Below are positions 24,654-36,873 of a DNA stretch of 64,000 nucleotides, one piece after another. Source of the DNA: Cheilinus undulatus (taxonomy: Eukaryota; Chordata; Actinopteri; Labriformes; Labridae); the NCBI RefSeq assembly GCF_018320785.1, contig NC_054865.1:39249398-39313397 (forward strand). The letters are read 5' to 3'. Both the position numbers and the translations under genes were made by a program. The number at the start of each line of letters is the position of its first letter. Position 1 is the stretch's first letter. A model generated the notes under the pieces. It was not told the origin of the DNA. It was given only the letters and a program-made list of their open reading frames with translations, and did no database searches.

Positions 24654-25400
24654 TGTATAAAATGTATAGATTTTATTGAAGAGTTTAAAAAAGAGAATAA
24701 AGAGAAAATATCTATTTGTATATATACATAACAGGGTAAATTATTCCGTCAAATGAAAATTTTATGGACTGCATGTAAAAAAAGATGAAGTTTATACAGT
24801 AAAAGTGATACTACAGTCTATTTATTGAACATATTCATGACCTTGTAAACAATTAAAAAAAATCTGATCAGTCATTTGCGCCCAGTTTAAATTACTATAT
24901 CACATTCCTCAAGACATTGTGATTTGTTTACGTTGCCAAGAATTAGAAAAGGAAGGAAAAGAAAAAAACAGGCAAGGAAGGAGAGAGGACAGCTCCATCT
25001 TCAAAAGCTTGCATGCTGCTTCAATTGTGAATCAAGAAATTCTCCACTTACAAAAAAAGGATATGATGCTGACCAAAAAACATTCAGTTTACACACTCAG
25101 CAAAAAAACAATCTTCCTCTCAAGTAATTTATCTGTCTACTGTTCTAAACTTCTCAAGGTAATGTTGGATTACATACTATGTCAAGGTGCTGTTGTCAAA
25201 GCTTTGCTGTTTATTTTTTTATCCCCACCAGAGGACAAGATATATATAAAAAATTATATATATATATATATATAAAATCTATTCATTGACATGTTTCTGG
25301 GTTAATATTATTCATTTTGTATGTTGTGAAGTTGTTTGCAATATTAAACTGAAATATTTGAAGAAATAAAAATGACTATAGGCAACTGAAAAACAAAATC
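24654..25400 (+). other. bdnf: bdnf 3'UTR, proximal part
   Basis: Several blocks match, from memory, the mammalian BDNF 3'UTR in the same order: CTATTTGTATATATACATAA (24712-24731), TGAAGTTTATACAGTA (24786-24801), GCATGCTGCTTCAATTGTGA, AAGGTGCTGTTGTCA and TTGTATGTTGTGAAG. Poly(A) signals AATAAA occur at 24696-24701 and 25365-25370; the latter sits in a conserved context (GGCAACTGAA follows) and probably ends a short form. A (TA)n run lies near 25255-25274. Confidence 0.8.
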
Positions 25401-27950
25401 AATGTCGATAAAGTTTCAACAGTGCATTTCTAGGCAGGATAAACTTCATTATTCAGTCAGGCAGGCAGGAAAGAAGGAAGGCAACACACACAAACATACA
25501 TACGAGTGTGCACAAACAAATACTGCAAAAATGCAACAAAATTCAAACCTTAAAAGCCAGGGGTTTTATGAGTATGTTCATACCTTTTTTTGTGTTGTCC
25601 TGAAGAGAAACATAATGCTAACTCTAGACTTCCTGCTCCTCACCAGCCTGTCATCGCTGCAACACAACCCTGCAGTGTGTCCTTTCAAAGTTCAGTGTTT
25701 ATACATGAGTACATAGAGTTTCACTGAACTGTTACTCCAACGGCACATGAGATATTTCATCATAACAGAAACTTATCAGAGAAGTGCCTACACACACACA
25801 AGTGTAGACTAGCACAAGTGGGATATGGCTGCACATGAAGCATGCCCAAGTCTTTCAGTGATGGATTCACCCACCCATGCATGTGTGTACTTTAAAACAT
25901 GCTCTCACATTTGTTATTAATACACAGTAGTCCCACCTTTAAATCTTCTAAGAGGAATGGTTGTTGCAGATTTCATGCAGCTGTACTTATATCAAATGGT
26001 AAAGCCTTTCTAACCCCTTCAACAAGTCTACATGCTAGAGTTAAATGTGGAAATAGTAAAGGGTTCTTTAAAAGCACAAACACTTCAGTTTGAATCCAAA
26101 ATATGACGTATTTCAGGAGAGAAGACGCCCAAATAAAAAAAGGAAAATGTGTATCAACAGCTTCATCTAAGTCATTCCATGAGATCCAAACCACCTGTAC
26201 TTCATCCTCCTGAAGGTAAGTGCAACATCTGCAGAAAATCTTATGATGCATTTTGTGATTCAACTATGAAGCTTCTGGAAAAAGAAGTTTGTCTAATGTG
26301 CAGGTAAAGAAATTCTAATTTCAAAACTGATGAAGATGCTTTAAGTTCCATTTCTTATACAGACTCTATGAACAAAAAAGGGCCTCTAAACAACAAAGGC
26401 AGACGAAAAGAGAGTAGTAGTGTTGAATGAATCATTGTCATAAATCAACAATAAAATAATTTCCTGTCACTTCCTTACAAAATAAGTGCGAATTAATATA
26501 TCCCCCTTATGACAGAATTAGACTGCCTTTGTAAAAATGGGTATATGTGTCTGAGCACCCTCTATGAATCATACCATCTGCAGTATATTTTAGACAAGGT
26601 ATTTTGAGCTGCTCCATTCATCATGAGTAGAAGCCTCAGGCTATTTTTGTTCAGCAGCTCCTAAGTAATACAAAACTACCATCCTTCAAATGCAGTCATT
26701 AAAGTCATAAACAAGAGTGATTCTGAAATAATCTGCTCTGTCTGAGACCGGATGAAGACCATATTGTCTTTTTATATCATAAATCATGCATGTACATACA
26801 GGATAATGTAATATTACTTTGACCAAGAGCTTAAAGACAAAACAAGGAGCAAAACAACTGGCTTATTGCATCAGAAAAGGATAAAAATAACTTTTTCCTC
26901 ACTAAATATGGGTCCTACATAAAAGTGTGTTGTGCCTCTGGTCACGCCCCATTAGTGATGTCACAGCAGGTGTTTTTCATCAGCTGTCAAACGCAAACAC
27001 TGTGTGTGTCATCACCAGCCGGGGTGTGGTCAGGAGTGATTCATGCTTGAAGTGCTTAGCCCACACAGAGAGCAGTGCAGCAGCAGTTTTCTGCAGACTT
27101 GTGTTCTGCACAGTCACCAGCAGAGGGCGGCAGAGAGGCTGACTCTCCCAGGTGTTGGCTAAAGAAGTTTCTGGCTGGTCCCTTGTCACCCGTTCACATG
27201 ACATTATGTAACAATCCCAGGAGACACAATCACCAATGAAGAGGCTCAGCACTGTTAAATGAAATATGCATCAAAGGTGTTTGGGGATTAAGTAATTGAG
27301 TGGTCGTTAAATAGTTGTATGGGGATGACAATGGGCACCCTTAACTGGAGCAACAGTGGGCTAAACAGGATGGGCCTACCATATTCACAGTATGTATATG
27401 AAGCTAACATACCCAGTGAAAAATTAAAGCATTATTACATTATAGTACTTAACATGCAGAATAGACACCATCAACGTACATTTATAAATAAATCAGCTAC
27501 AAGGCTGTAAGAATTAAACAACGTATTTAGAATACTAGGTGATAGATGGGACTGTGTTGCCTTAAATGTCTACTTGGAGAATTTACATCCTGCAGTAAAA
27601 CATTGTGATTCCTTGGCAACTTTTATACATGTGAAATCTAACAAGGGTTTTAGATGACAGTCATACACGATCACTTACTAATGAAAGTTACTGAAGATAC
27701 CTTTAGAGTTGGCACACACGCAAACAGTAACTATGGGAAAATGATACGACGAATGGCTAGTCCTCCTATTTACAAGGATTGCATGAACGCCCCATGACAC
27801 TGGCAGCTAGCCTAGCCGGCTAACTTGGCTAATCTGATTTATCGTCTCGGTTAAGCGCACGTAAGGCTAGCCAGGATTACCAAATTTAGTTTTCCATATC
27901 TAGCGTTTAACGCAATATCTATCGGACATCAGCAGCACTTCATTCCAAGT
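25401..27950. other. bdnf-lin7c interval
   Basis: No coding gene recognised. The first kilobase may be a long bdnf 3'UTR; an AATAAA at 26450-26455 is a possible distal poly(A) signal. The last 200 bases before the lin7c ATG hold repeated GCTAGC/GGCTAAC motifs and CpGs and presumably include the lin7c promoter, but no TATA box or sure start site is visible. Confidence 0.5.
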
Positions 27951-27987
27951 ATGGCATCGCTTGGGGAGCCTGTGCGATTGGAAAGAG
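27951..27987 (+). CDS. lin7c: lin7c coding exon 1
   Basis: Encodes [12 protein letters not shown] plus the first base of Asp13. The donor is GTAACG. It is too short for ordinary ORF listing and was found by matching the LIN7C N-terminus. Confidence 0.95.
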
Positions 27988-30900
27988 GTAACGTTAATTG
28001 GCTAGCTAGCGTTAGCTTAGAAATATTTGTTGTGATACCGGGGAGATGTTAGCCTAGCTTAGCTAGCGTTAGCTAGACGGTGATTGAGTCCGGAAAAGTT
28101 TGCTTCGATTATCGTAAATTTGTGTCGTGTACAGATTATTTTACTGGCTGTTATTTTTCGGTTTATGTTGCTTGAACTGGCTCTAATGCCGACATTGTTA
28201 CTGCTACGTTGGTTTGTTCACTAGCTAATTAATAGTTACAGTAGACAGCTAGCCATCATTTAACCTAGCATGTTTTGTTGATTCTGTGTTTTCATTAAGA
28301 AACTGCAGTTTCACATAGCAGCTTCAGAATAATCAGTATTAGGGACAAGCGAAGTAACCTATCTAATTCATAGACTTTGGTCCATTCTTCATCTGAATAA
28401 ATGCTGGTATGCTGTATATGTTAATTGAGTGTTCTGAGATAGTGCAGAAATACAGTAAAAACATAATACCTATATATTATTTGCATTTAGGTGCAGAACA
28501 GTGTAAGAAATCAGTGCTTTCGCTCTCTCTTCTCTTTTTGCGGTTTGGGTTTGGAAGTAAAAGTTGGGGCTAATGACAATTAGTAACCGCAGCAGTTAGC
28601 ACAGATTATGCTCAAGAAATGATCACAGTCAAGTTACTACAAGCAAAGGGTAAAATCCAAATTAAAGAGAATATATATATATATAGATATAACACTGAGA
28701 TAAGTTAAGACTTTATTGATGCCCAGAGGGGAAATTCTGGGATATATAACACATACATTGGAGTACAAGGTACATTTAAAATTAAACAAGAAATCTGTGT
28801 AAGGGTGAAGCAGAAGCCTACAAGTAGCTTATATACAAACCATGCCCAGGAGACATATAGGGTAATGTAAAAACCACCAAAGCTGACTATATGTTAGACC
28901 AGTGGTTCCCAACCTTTTCCCCTTAGGGCCTCCTCTACTCACATCTAAGAAAAGCTAAGCTCCCCAGGACCAACCTGGAACAAACAAACATCAATTCTAA
29001 TTGTTTTCATTGACAAAATCCCAATAAAATAAGCTACATATGGTATAATAAACTCTCCATTATTATGATAGTGTGTTAGGGTCACTCTGGAAAAAAATAG
29101 TAAAGAGTATCTGTTATTATTTCAAGAAAAAAAATCAAAACTGTCAAGTTTAAAGAGTCGTTACTTTACATGAAAAATATTAACCTTAGAAATTGCAAAT
29201 GTATGTGAACCAAAAAGTTGACTATTTTAGAGTATAAAGTTGAAAATCCAGCCACTGCTTTCAGTTTGGTTTCTTAAATTTTTTCATATTTACACTTTTG
29301 TACATTTTTTTATTTTAAAAACTTGAAAGTTTTAAGTCTCCAGTGTCAAAATATCAGAGCTTTTAACCTCTGATATTCTGAGTTTGATATCCTGCAAATA
29401 TAAAACTTTACAGTCTCAATTTTTTTCCTTTTTTTCACACAAATTAACAGGTTTTCTTAATTTTTCTGCTTTCTTTGGTTCGCCTTTATACATAATGTTT
29501 TGAATCATGGTTTTAGAAAATATACCTGTACATTTTGACAACCTCAGAGCAGACAGGGTACCGCGCCCTTCTTAGGGGGGCCTGCAGCCCAGGTTTGGAA
29601 CCACTGTGTTTGACATTAGGGCTGGGGATCACCACTGATTGCCGATTCAATTCAATTCCAACTCATGAGGTCTCGATTTGATTCATGATTCAATTTGATA
29701 TCCATTTATGTAGGTATGTTTTAGTTTGAAAACCTATTTTGCTTCAACATTTAAAAGATTCTCAGGGAAATTAAAGTTAAAAATAACATGAAGAATGTTC
29801 CAACCAGTCACATTATTAATAATATCACTGCTTGCATTAAAAATTGACCCCAAACCAACCATATTTACACAATATTTTACTTCCACGTGAGCACACATCT
29901 TGCATATGGCCTTTCTTTCATCCAGCTTTCCTTTGTCTTTATAGATTTTAAATCCAAAATGTAGCCTGATGTCCTCTTTTAAGTTTGGAGGGGCCTTCAG
30001 TGTGTAGCAGTGCAACCATCCAAAAAGCCCAGGGGCCTCCAGGAGGAGGAGAAGGCATATAGCCTATTAAAATATTGATCTCTGGATTTGGTTCATCAAT
30101 ATCATAATTTAAAAACCAGAATTGATCTAAATCGTTCCAACGATTTTAGACATCCCATGAACATTTCAAAATTAAGACTAAATAGTGTGGTTACAAAAAT
30201 GAAAGGTGAGATGTTTTGGAACAAAAAATTGTTGAAAGCTTCTATAGAGATGGATAATTTTCCAGCTGTGTTTTCATCATCAAAGTGTTTCTAAGTCTGT
30301 TTTTGTACAACATCAACTACATAAAGGAGTTAATCAAATGTGAATATTTATTCCATAAGACAACTCCTCGATACTTGATTGAGAATTGATGATGCGGTGT
30401 TTTATAAAGTGAAAGGTGAAGATTTTAAGCCTGTCTGGTTAAATAATAGTTAAATTCTGCGTTGTAAGCAAAATAGTTCCCAGAACAAATGGGTAAATCT
30501 GAATTCTGATATAAAACTTTGAATATGAATCAACAAATCTGAACAAAAATGGTCAACAACTTCAGTCTGAGAAAGAGTGGAGTACTTGGTGCATCAAATT
30601 TTGAAAAGTAGACTGCTTTTGAAGCTGCAGTATTTTATGAAGGTAAGTGGGAAATGTGTTTGCCCAGACAACATTACAATATGATAAATATGCTCAAGTG
30701 AAACTGTAATATAATGTACAGTGTTAACAAACTGCCTATTTTTCTTAAGATCCCAACAGATTTAGCAACCTTTTTTTGCAGACAGAACTAATGTGTTCTT
30801 TCAGGCAGTTTGTCATCAGTCAGAATACCAAATGACAAGTACATGAAACTTTGATAATTCCATCTTTGTCAATGTAGAGTCTGATTTGTTCACTGTCATA

Positions 30901-33829
30901 TTTATTTCTAAATGAAATTAGACTTTATAACATCTAATGACAACTTATTAGTTTGGAACCAAGGATGGTCATTTGAAAAATCTTGGATCCATGGCCATTA
31001 AAACAAACATACTGAGTTATGTTATGAACATAGTTTTCAGTCATTCACGTAGATGCAATTTCATGTGGTGGTCACTTACATAGTAATTGACCACCAAGTA
31101 ATTGTAAATTAATAATATTATTCCAGTTTAGCTACATTTCTCAGAAGAAAGGCATGGTGGAAGTTGTCCTGTTGAATTTCTTATTTCATGCCTTTTTATA
31201 AGTGAAATGACACAATAACTTCTCTGAAACCCAAGAGTTTAAGTTCTTCATGGGGATGAAACATTTCAAGCAGCAAGAAAAAGAAGATATTTCCGAACAC
31301 TTTCTCGATGCCACAAGAGCTTTATTGAATAATAGCAAGAAAGAAAGATTAATAATCAGAACAAATGTACTGCATGAAAAGATCTCATAACAAACTGGCT
31401 ATATCTTTCAGAGGTAATACTTTTATAAACTAATGTTTTCTTGCTGCTCTGGGTTATATATTGGTACAGACTGAGCATATGTCAATGAAAATCTTGACTA
31501 TTATTGTGTTTTTGTGTCATCTCTTGTTGACAGATATCAACCGGGCTGTTGAGCTGCTTGATAAGCTCCAGAGGACAGGGGAAGTGCCTCCCCAGAAGCT
31601 GCAGGCGCTGCAGAGGGTCTTGCAGAGTGAATTCTGTAACGCTGTCAGAGAGGTGAGACTTTTAGTCAGTTACTCTGAAGGCACTAAACTGTGAAAAACA
31701 GCAAAGAATTAGGTTTGGTTGCTTTTCCATCAGTTATGATAACAAAAATAAGTACTGTCCAACTGTGTCTCTTCAGGTTTACGAGCATGTGTATGAAACG
31801 GTGGACATCAACAGCAGCCCCGAGGTCAGGGCCAACGCCACAGCTAAGGTAGATCCAAGATAGATGTGATCTGTATTTAATTTCAGGTCATTTGTCTCTT
31901 GATGATCCCTGTTTACTTGTTTGACGTTGCACTTTGCTAATTTACTCTGTGTTATGCTCTCAGAAGGCAAAGGTTAATTAATAGCTCTCATCTGTTTGTA
32001 GGCAACTGTGGCAGCTTTTGCAGCCAGTGAGGGACACTCACATCCTCGTGTTGTGGAGCTGCCGAAGACTGAGGAAGGCCTGGGTTTCAATATAATGGGA
32101 GGAAAGGAGCAGAACTCACCCATTTATATCTCACGAATCATCCCAGGAGGCATTGCTGACCGACATGGAGGTCTAAAGAGAGGCGACCAGCTCCTTTCTG
32201 TCAATGGGGTGGTAAGTTCAATTTAACACCATCACGACCAAAGCCTGTTTTATACTTCTGCAACTCCGCATTGAAACAAGCCCTGTGATTGGTCTGCTGG
32301 GTAGCATGGGTCACTGCCAGTCTCTGAGTTACATCTACAGGCATATTGTATTTTCTCTAGAGTCAGATAAAAGGCTGCAGACAACAATACAACTAGCAAG
32401 AACCACTTGCGAGCTTCTTAAAATATCAAATGTGTATTTCTTCATCCGTGTCTCTGTCAGCAGCCTAATGAGTGCAGAAATTCCCTGTCCTGTGTTTCAG
32501 CTGATTCAGCTGCTGTACTTACCATCTCCTCTCTTTTCTTGTTGTAACTACATCTTGATTATCTGCTGTTCAGTATTTATCAACTCCAACAGTACAGACC
32601 CACCAATGCACAAGTATGTGGTGTTCACAACGGCGTAGGCCACTATGGCGTAAAATGAACACAGAAGTTTAAACCAGGCTTTTCTCCAGGATGGAATTCA
32701 ATAGACTCTTAATGGAGGCAGATAGACAGTCTTAAACTTCTTGAAAACTTCTCAAACTGTAGTACAACATAACTAACAACGCAACCCCACGACCATAGTT
32801 CAACAACGCTATCATCTCTAAAATGTTCTTACTTTTGTCGTCTAGTTGGACACCCTGACCTGACGTCAGCAACGTGAATCCTGATGCCTACTGACAGGAG
32901 AGCCTTTAGTCCTTATCTTTGCATTATTATTTACTAAATTCCCTACTACATTAAAACACAAGAGAAAATGTGGGCATTGTGGGAGTATTACACCAGAAAA
33001 AGTCATGTAAAAAAGATTATTAGCCATTGGATAAATTGTTATTTTAAACATCGTTATTATCATAAGGCCTGATTTTACAGTCTGAATTTGTAGGAAGAAT
33101 CATCACTGATAAACACCAAGAATCTTAACGGAAAAGACTTCTGTCAAACACTGATGTAAATAATGTCAAAGTCCTGTGAATCTTTGCTCTTAAAGCCAGG
33201 ATACATTCTCAGCTGTTGTATTAAGTTAACATACGTACACAGTCATTTTTATTGCTTACTAACAGTGGCCTTTAATATGACTGTAAACAAGTTTTCACAA
33301 GGTAACTTTTAATTTTCTCCAGCATTTACCACCTTCAGCCATTGTGTGTTAGCTTTCTGAGCTTTGGCTGCAGTTCCAGCTTGGGACTTAGGCAATTACA
33401 TAATTGATTTTGTCGCTTGTATCTTTTCTCTTATTTAAATTTCCAAATTACACTTTTATACAGGAAGTTGCGCTCAACCAATAAAACTTCTGGAGCCACT
33501 GTTTAGTCTAAGATGACCACACACCTGGTGATTTTGTTTTTTATAATTCTTGCTGTATATTACTTTTTAGGATTACAAGCCTGTAAAAACTTTAGAGGTT
33601 ACTACAGTTGTTATGCCTCAATGTCATAAAAATCTCACCATTTATTTCTGTCTTTTTTCAGAGTGTGGAGGGGGAGCACCACGAGAAGGCAGTGGAACTC
33701 CTCAAAGCCGCACAGGGCACAGTGAAACTGGTAGTAAGGTACACCCCCAAAGTCCTGGAGGAAATGGAGTCACGCTTTGAGAAAATGAGGTCGGCAAAGC
33801 GCCGGCAACAGAACAACTATCCCCAATAG
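27951..33829 (+). CDS. lin7c: Lin-7 homolog C, L27/PDZ scaffold protein (five coding exons)
   Basis: Join 27951-27987, 31534-31652, 31777-31848, 32002-32211 and 33662-33829: 201 residues from ATG to TAG. Lin-7 proteins (MALS/Veli) bind CASK and other MAGUKs through an N-terminal L27 domain (about residues 10-65) and receptor or channel tails through a PDZ domain (about 93-175), holding proteins at synapses and at basolateral epithelial membranes. The PDZ carboxylate loop GLGF is residues 102-105. All introns have GT/AG ends and frames join exactly. The protein is nearly identical to vertebrate LIN7C. The C-terminus reads RRQQNNYPQ where human LIN7C ends RRQQT, so it is a few residues longer, but it lacks the long LIN7A or LIN7B tails. 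It lies downstream of bdnf on the same strand, as in human. Confidence 0.98.
28900..29606. mobile_element. hAT-type nonautonomous element in lin7c intron 1
   Basis: Starts CAGTGGTTCCCAACC and ends with the inverted form GGTTTGGAACCACTG. Flanking 8-mers are TGTTAGAC (28892-28899) and TGTTTGAC (29607-29614), an 8-bp target duplication with one mismatch, as expected for hAT. The 707-bp interior is A/T-rich without a transposase frame. Confidence 0.8.
29612..31440. other. lin7c intron 1, remainder
   Basis: A/T-rich sequence with a decayed GATTCAATTC-type repeat (29,636-29,710) common in fish. No gene or RNA recognised. Confidence 0.4.
31534..31652 (+). CDS. lin7c: lin7c coding exon 2
   Basis: Residues 13-52 ([20 protein letters not shown]...), the core of the L27 domain. 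Acceptor TTGACAG, donor GTGAGA. Confidence 0.98.
31777..31848 (+). CDS. lin7c: lin7c coding exon 3
   Basis: Residues 53-76 ([17 protein letters not shown]...), the end of L27 and the linker. Acceptor CTTCAG, donor GTAGAT. Confidence 0.97.
32002..32211 (+). CDS. lin7c: lin7c coding exon 4
   Basis: Residues 77-146, linker and first two thirds of the PDZ domain, including GLGFNIMGG and the [11 protein letters not shown] strand. Acceptor TTTGTAG, donor GTAAGT. Confidence 0.98.
32240..32683. mobile_element. Miniature inverted-repeat element in lin7c intron 4
   Basis: The left end AAAGCCTGTTTTATACTTCTG and the right end CAGAAGTTTAAACCAGGCTTT are imperfect inverted repeats about 440 bp apart. No clear target duplication and no transposase. 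A nonautonomous DNA element is the best reading. Confidence 0.6.
33662..33829 (+). CDS. lin7c: lin7c coding exon 5 with stop
   Basis: Residues 147-201 ([19 protein letters not shown]...), end of the PDZ domain and basic tail, with stop TAG at 33827-33829. Acceptor TTTTTTCAG. Confidence 0.98.
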   Translation, partial: SVEGEHHEKAVELLKAAQGTVKLVVRYTPKVLEEMESRFEKMRSAKRRQQNNYPQ

Positions 33830-34485
33830 AATTTTTCTGTGACGATACTCAGCTTCCTCGTCTCTTCTCCTCTAGCCTTCTGGCCGTTTGTTCTGGTCTC
33901 TTTCTTATCTCCCTGCCTGAACAAAACCACAACAAACATACCCATTGTTTCTACTCCCACATACTGTTTATTGTGCTTCTCCCCTTCTCTGTAGCATTTT
34001 AATATTTGTTAGACTGGACACTACAACTCTAGACAAACACTAGAAAGATCATGATTGTCAGTGTAGGTGGTTGCTCACACTTGTGCATTATTTTTCAATT
34101 GACAATTTGAATGCAACTTTGAATGCTTCTGTGACCAACTACACAATCCTTTAGCCTGATGAGGTAGTGATTTCAATTGTTTTAGCACAGCCACTACCAA
34201 GTGCCTCAGGGCAGACACGTTTATCTCATGTACTGTTTTTGCTTCTCATTTTTCTCTTTTTAGTGGTTTCAAGTGGAGTACTTGTCATTAAATGTTAATG
34301 ACAGGATTGACTTCATGCTTCTGCTCTCTGCAAATATCATTTTAATTCATATAAACACTCTGAAAACGCTTGTAAAAACTCTTAAATCACGCTAACTTAA
34401 GAAAGATGCATTTATATTCACTATCACGTATAGGCAGTTGTGAATGAGGTGCTTTGAGGAGTTGATCATAGTCTGAATTAATAAA
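33830..34485 (+). other. lin7c: lin7c 3'UTR to first poly(A) signal
   Basis: Follows the TAG stop; the first convincing signal is AATAAA at 34480-34485. Later AATAAA sites at 37091-37096 and 39610-39615 suggest longer forms may exist, since the 3' flank is long and gene-free. Confidence 0.5.
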
Positions 34486-35418
34486 AAAGGTTTCATAAAA
34501 TGGGAATGAAATGGCGGGATTCTGAGAAACTACAATGTTGCATTATCTTTAAGGCTTTCTCTGGGCTTCCTCTTTAATTTTTCCAAGATCATCCCTCGCT
34601 ATAAAAAGCTCAGCAGCCTCTGTAAGTGATGTAATGGGGTCTGAGCAACTTCAGAACTGCCATCACAAAGACTTGCAGTTTTACTTTTATCAAAGTGTAC
34701 ACACTAAAACATAACTCTTGCTGTCATGGAAGCACAGGGATCTTCAGCTTTGATTACTTTGTCTTGACATAAATCAGAAATGTACTACACCTACTGTTTT
34801 GTCAGGTACAGTACTTAATGAGAGAAGTCAGCTAACTCGACATACTGTATTTCTTTGATCTGAAGTTAAAACTGCTTGTTAACACTGTTTACATCATTCA
34901 GTGAAAGATAAAAATGAGGATAAATTAGACATTAGTCATGTCAGTCTGAAAACAGTAATCTTAGCACACATAGGGATGGAGATCGTTGCTTCTTATTGAT
35001 GTTGATACCCTTATTGATACTCCTTATCAATCCCAGCCCTTATCGATACCACTATCTTTTTCAGTTGTTGGGTAGAAATACAAGATGACAATGGGTTTTT
35101 AACAAAAGTGGTATAAACTGAGTAGAGCTTGAGTTAAATGTTAAAAAGGTCATGAGTCCATCCGTCTATCTTTCTGTTAAAAAAAAAACAGCATCGTGTT
35201 TTTATTCAAGTTTCTTGTCAAACTTGATGTGACTTTTGAGCATATGACATTTTGTTTACATTCGAATCACTTTTACTGAGCTGACCTGCAAAGTTTGTGA
35301 ACACTTTTCAGCACTGATCCGTGCAGATGAAGAAGAAATTTTTATTTCGCAGATGAGGCTGTTGTTAGGATTGCCTGCAACTCCCTGCACATCTGGAATC
35401 TTTTTTCATTAAGCCAAC

Positions 35419-35690
35419 GGCTACGTTCACACTGCAGTTAAAAGTGACCTGAATCACTTTTTTGCTGACATGTGACTCTTATCAGATTTTCTGACAGTGT
35501 GAACAGCGCAAGTCACATTGAATCTGACTTTTTTTTTAATCAGAATTAGGCAACTTTTGAATGTGGTTCTAAATCATATACGTGTCTGATCTTTTGTAAG
35601 TTGACTGCAGTGTGAACAGGCAAACAAAAAAATCAGAACTGAGAAAAGATCAGAAATGAGCATTATGGCCTGTAGTGTGAACGTAGCCTT
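35419..35690. mobile_element. Inverted-repeat miniature element (GTTCACACT family)
   Basis: The left end GGCTACGTTCACACTGCA and the right end TGTAGTGTGAACGTAGCC are inverted copies. A decayed relative sharing GAACAGCGCAAGT and ACAGGCAAAC lies at about 43,690-43,930. Confidence 0.65.
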
Positions 35691-36020
35691 AGCGACATAG
35701 ACGGGTAGATGCTGCATGGACTGGCTGGCCGTATGTCAGCATTACCACCATATTGCTGGAGGCAGGTCCGTTATGTAAAAGTAGGCGAGGAATATGTGAG
35801 CTTTGGGAATAAAAAGGTGCAAACGATCACACTAAATGGACTTAATACATCGTTTCATACTTCGTGATCCATATTCTTTTAAGGGACAATAAGGAAAACT
35901 GTCAACATAAAAATGAATAAGATTTTAATGGTGAAACTCAGAATCAAAATCTACTTTCTTATATATTTATTAAGCAATACAATTACAGTTATTCTCTGAC
36001 CATACATACATGTATATATG

Positions 36021-36570
36021 TACAGTGGTTAAAAAATTTATTAGACCACCTGTCCCAGAGACCATCCAGCATCATGAAGTGCTTTAATGCATACTCTTTC
36101 TTTTTCAGTGAGCTCTCCATGTTTTACCATTTTGAACAGGAATGAGGAATTTCATACTGAATTCACCTTTTAAACCCAAATTTGAGCCGGCTCACTGGGC
36201 TTCTCTGAGAAGTCAGAAATTAATCAAGCATAACATTCAAGCACTAAAACTAATTTTTCTGTTCAGGAATGCAAGTGAATAACTATAATTTGACATATTA
36301 ATCAAGAAATAATAATGTGCTTTACTATTTTTTCAGTTTTTTTGTAAATCAGTAAATTTGAAAATTCATGGATAACAATAATAATGATATTTTAGCATTA
36401 AAAATATCATTTGGGTTAAAGAGCTTCTACATATTGGTGTATTAACCATTGCAGAAACATTAAAAAAATGATGTTGGTTTTACGAATTTTTACCAGTGCT
36501 GTTTATTTAGGGCAGCTGAGGCATAAACCTTACTTTGTGTGATGGTCTAATAAATTTGTTAAGCACTGTA
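36021..36570. mobile_element. Tc1/mariner-type nonautonomous element
   Basis: The ends (TACAGTGGTTAAAAAATTTA at left; complement of TAAATTTGTTAAGCACTGTA at right) are 30-bp inverted repeats with few mismatches. Each starts with TA, the Tc1/mariner target, inside TATA-rich flanks. The 550-bp interior has no transposase. Confidence 0.8.
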
Positions 36571-36873
36571 TATATATGTATATATACATATATATATGGT
36601 CTTGCCTCTAGCAATTTGGCGAACACATTGACGTATTGTGGCAGCGAGCAAACAGTCATTGAGACGTCTATTATGTCTATGGTTAAAGGTAACATTTTGG
36701 TTTGTAAGGACTGATGCAGGCCTACGTTTTTGCATCACTGATGAGATAAAATAGCGTTACGTCACAGAGCCTGTGAGACTTGAATGTAGTATCGATAAGC
36801 TAAGATATTATCAATTTTGGGTGTTTTAATAATACAAACTAAGGTTTGACCCTGGTTTCGATCTCCATCCCTA

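Larger units (their letters stand above)
34971..36873. mobile_element. Nested DNA transposon array downstream of lin7c
   Basis: TAGGGATGGAGATCG (34971-34985) recurs as its exact reverse complement at 36859-36873, with GATACC/TATCGAT-rich subterminal DNA on both sides, so this looks like one nonautonomous element. Two others lie inside: one with GGCTACGTTCACACT ends (about 35419-35690) and a Tc1-type element (36021-36570). No intact transposase is seen. Confidence 0.65.

Noticed and set aside
32285-32638. 117-codon frame in lin7c intron 4
   Set aside because: Lies wholly within an inverted-repeat element and matches no protein.
36571-36600. TATA/ATAT palindrome as a promoter
   Set aside because: A simple TA repeat at the target site of the adjacent Tc1-type element.
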